NCBI RefSeq assembly: GCF_019343195.1
Contig: NZ_RPHB01000008.1
Span: 290,093 to 354,092, forward strand
Length of the DNA stretch: 64,000 nt
From: Arthrospiribacter ruber
GTDB taxonomy: Bacteria; Bacteroidota; Bacteroidia; Cytophagales; Cyclobacteriaceae
Direction of reading: 5' to 3'
The translations under genes and the position numbers were made by a program. Under the pieces are notes generated by a model that searched no databases, was not told the DNA's origin, and saw nothing but the letters and a program-made list of their open reading frames with translations. Of the stretch, positions 63,419 to 64,000 are shown piece by piece. Each line of letters opens with the position of its first letter. Position 1 is the first letter of the stretch.

Positions 63419-64000
63419 TTATTCATTTGAAAAGCTGAATACACTTTTCTTATCAACCTTACCAATAAACGCAATCATAGTCACTGAAAACCTCCCTTTG
63501 GATTCAATATGTACATGATCATCACTATTGAAACTTTGGCTGATGGGGAGTTGGTAGTTGGCATGGAGCATCATTTTGCTGAACTGAAGCTGAATTCCGG
63601 CTTGTCCAAAAGTATAATGTCCTCCACTGTTGACTTGATAGAAGCCTTCAAAAGTATGCATCCCGGCCTTTTCATGGTATATTCCAAGCATAGGAATGGG
63701 AATTACTTTTTCTGCTCTTGGCTTGTAAAATATACTGCCCTGTACATTGTACTGATTGCCAAACCTGTAATCAATGGCATTGGCGGTGTTGAATTTATAA
63801 ACCCCTTCCACATTGAAACCCCAGCGGTTTTTCATCGTGGTATAGTTTGCCATGGAGATGAAGTCCCAAGACCCACTTCCCAACTGAAAATTTGGATTGA
63901 TCAACTGAACGGTATTGGAGTATTCAAAATCGGCCAGAGGTGCTTTGAGGCCAGCACCGATCCAAAGATTATGCAGCCATGACTCCATGGGGTTTCCCTT
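63419..64000 (-). CDS. Outer-membrane barrel/transporter-like protein, C-terminal part (cut by window edge)
   Basis: The last 193 codons of a gene entering from the right edge (the frame is open through base 64000). The sequence has alternating beta strands of an outer-membrane protein (LIGAGLKAP-like start WIGAGLKAPLADF; FQLGSGSWDFI; GHYTFGQAGIQLQF). It recalls the 'transporter' barrels found beside MbnP/CCP genes in Bacteroidota. It is 91 bases upstream of the MbnP-like gene on the same strand and thus may begin the same operon. Function unknown. Confidence 0.75.
   Translation of the reverse strand, partial: KGNPMESWLHNLWIGAGLKAPLADFEYSNTVQLINPNFQLGSGSWDFISMANYTTMKNRWGFNVEGVYKFNTANAIDYRFGNQYNVQGSIFYKPRAEKVIPIPMLGIYHEKAGMHTFEGFYQVNSGGHYTFGQAGIQLQFSKMMLHANYQLPISQSFNSDDHVHIESKGRFSVTMIAFIGKVDKKSVFSFSNE

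Noticed and set aside
1..64000. tRNA, rRNA, CRISPR arrays, prophage or toxin-antitoxin genes
   Set aside because: None recognised by eye on either strand; a dedicated covariance search was not possible here.

Overview
The window reads as chromosomal DNA of a Bacteroidota bacterium, most likely of the Cyclobacteriaceae/Cytophagales type. Evidence: five SusC/RagA-type or FecA-type TonB-dependent receptor (TBDR) systems besides a siderophore receptor, three SusD-like lipoproteins, a one-protein hybrid two-component regulator, an ECF sigma/FecR pair, many lipoprotein signals, and weak ribosome-binding sites. No tRNA, rRNA, CRISPR array, phage or intact transposase gene was seen. The family-level placement is inference from gene content only.

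Layout. 1-6.8 kb: iron-uptake region with a SusC-like receptor running off the left edge, a divergent AraC-type regulator, and a siderophore receptor / PepSY protein / small membrane protein operon. A 17-bp palindrome of the form TTTAGACTnAGTCTAAA lies upstream of both receptors. 6.8-8.1 kb: decayed DNA with a broken radC copy. 8.1-9.6 kb: Crp-family regulator and DUF2306 membrane protein. 9.9-14.8 kb: susC-susD pair with a clear terminator. 15.6-23.2 kb: ECF sigma, FecR, STN-type SusC, SusD and a secreted metallophosphoesterase in one direction, closed by a strong terminator. 23.6-28.4 kb: secreted GHL6-like glycosidase, GrpB protein, secreted Kelch protein, with a MITE-like element between them. 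28.7-31.8 kb: two-component propeller protein that stops after its HisKA domain, overlapping a lone receiver gene. 31.9-34.7 kb: intact radC, a small repeated gene, a DUF6624 gene, a broken ada gene and half a MITE. 34.9-47.7 kb: polysaccharide utilisation locus (PUL) with hybrid regulator, PA14-containing GH31, SusC, SusD and a surface lipoprotein, ending in a 12-bp-stem terminator. 47.8-54.1 kb: opposite-strand TBDR / DUF4876 / DUF6850-like barrel / unknown secreted protein operon. 54.4-58.3 kb: second ada fragment, FtsX-type permease, gene remnants and a second full MITE. 58.3-64 kb: FecA-like receptor, DinB-like lipoprotein, and an MbnH-like di-heme protein / MbnP-like lipoprotein / outer-membrane protein group that runs off the right edge.

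How the parts work together. Most genes serve outer-membrane import of iron chelates, glycans and possibly copper- or phosphate-containing ligands, each with a dedicated sensor. Between these operons lie several families of short repeats in different stages of decay: a MITE with 6-bp target duplications (two full copies in opposite orientation, one half copy), a radC/small-gene module (three copies), and an ada fragment (two direct copies about 20.6 kb apart flanking the PUL). These repeats are the least explained part of the window and could drive deletions or inversions of whole uptake loci.
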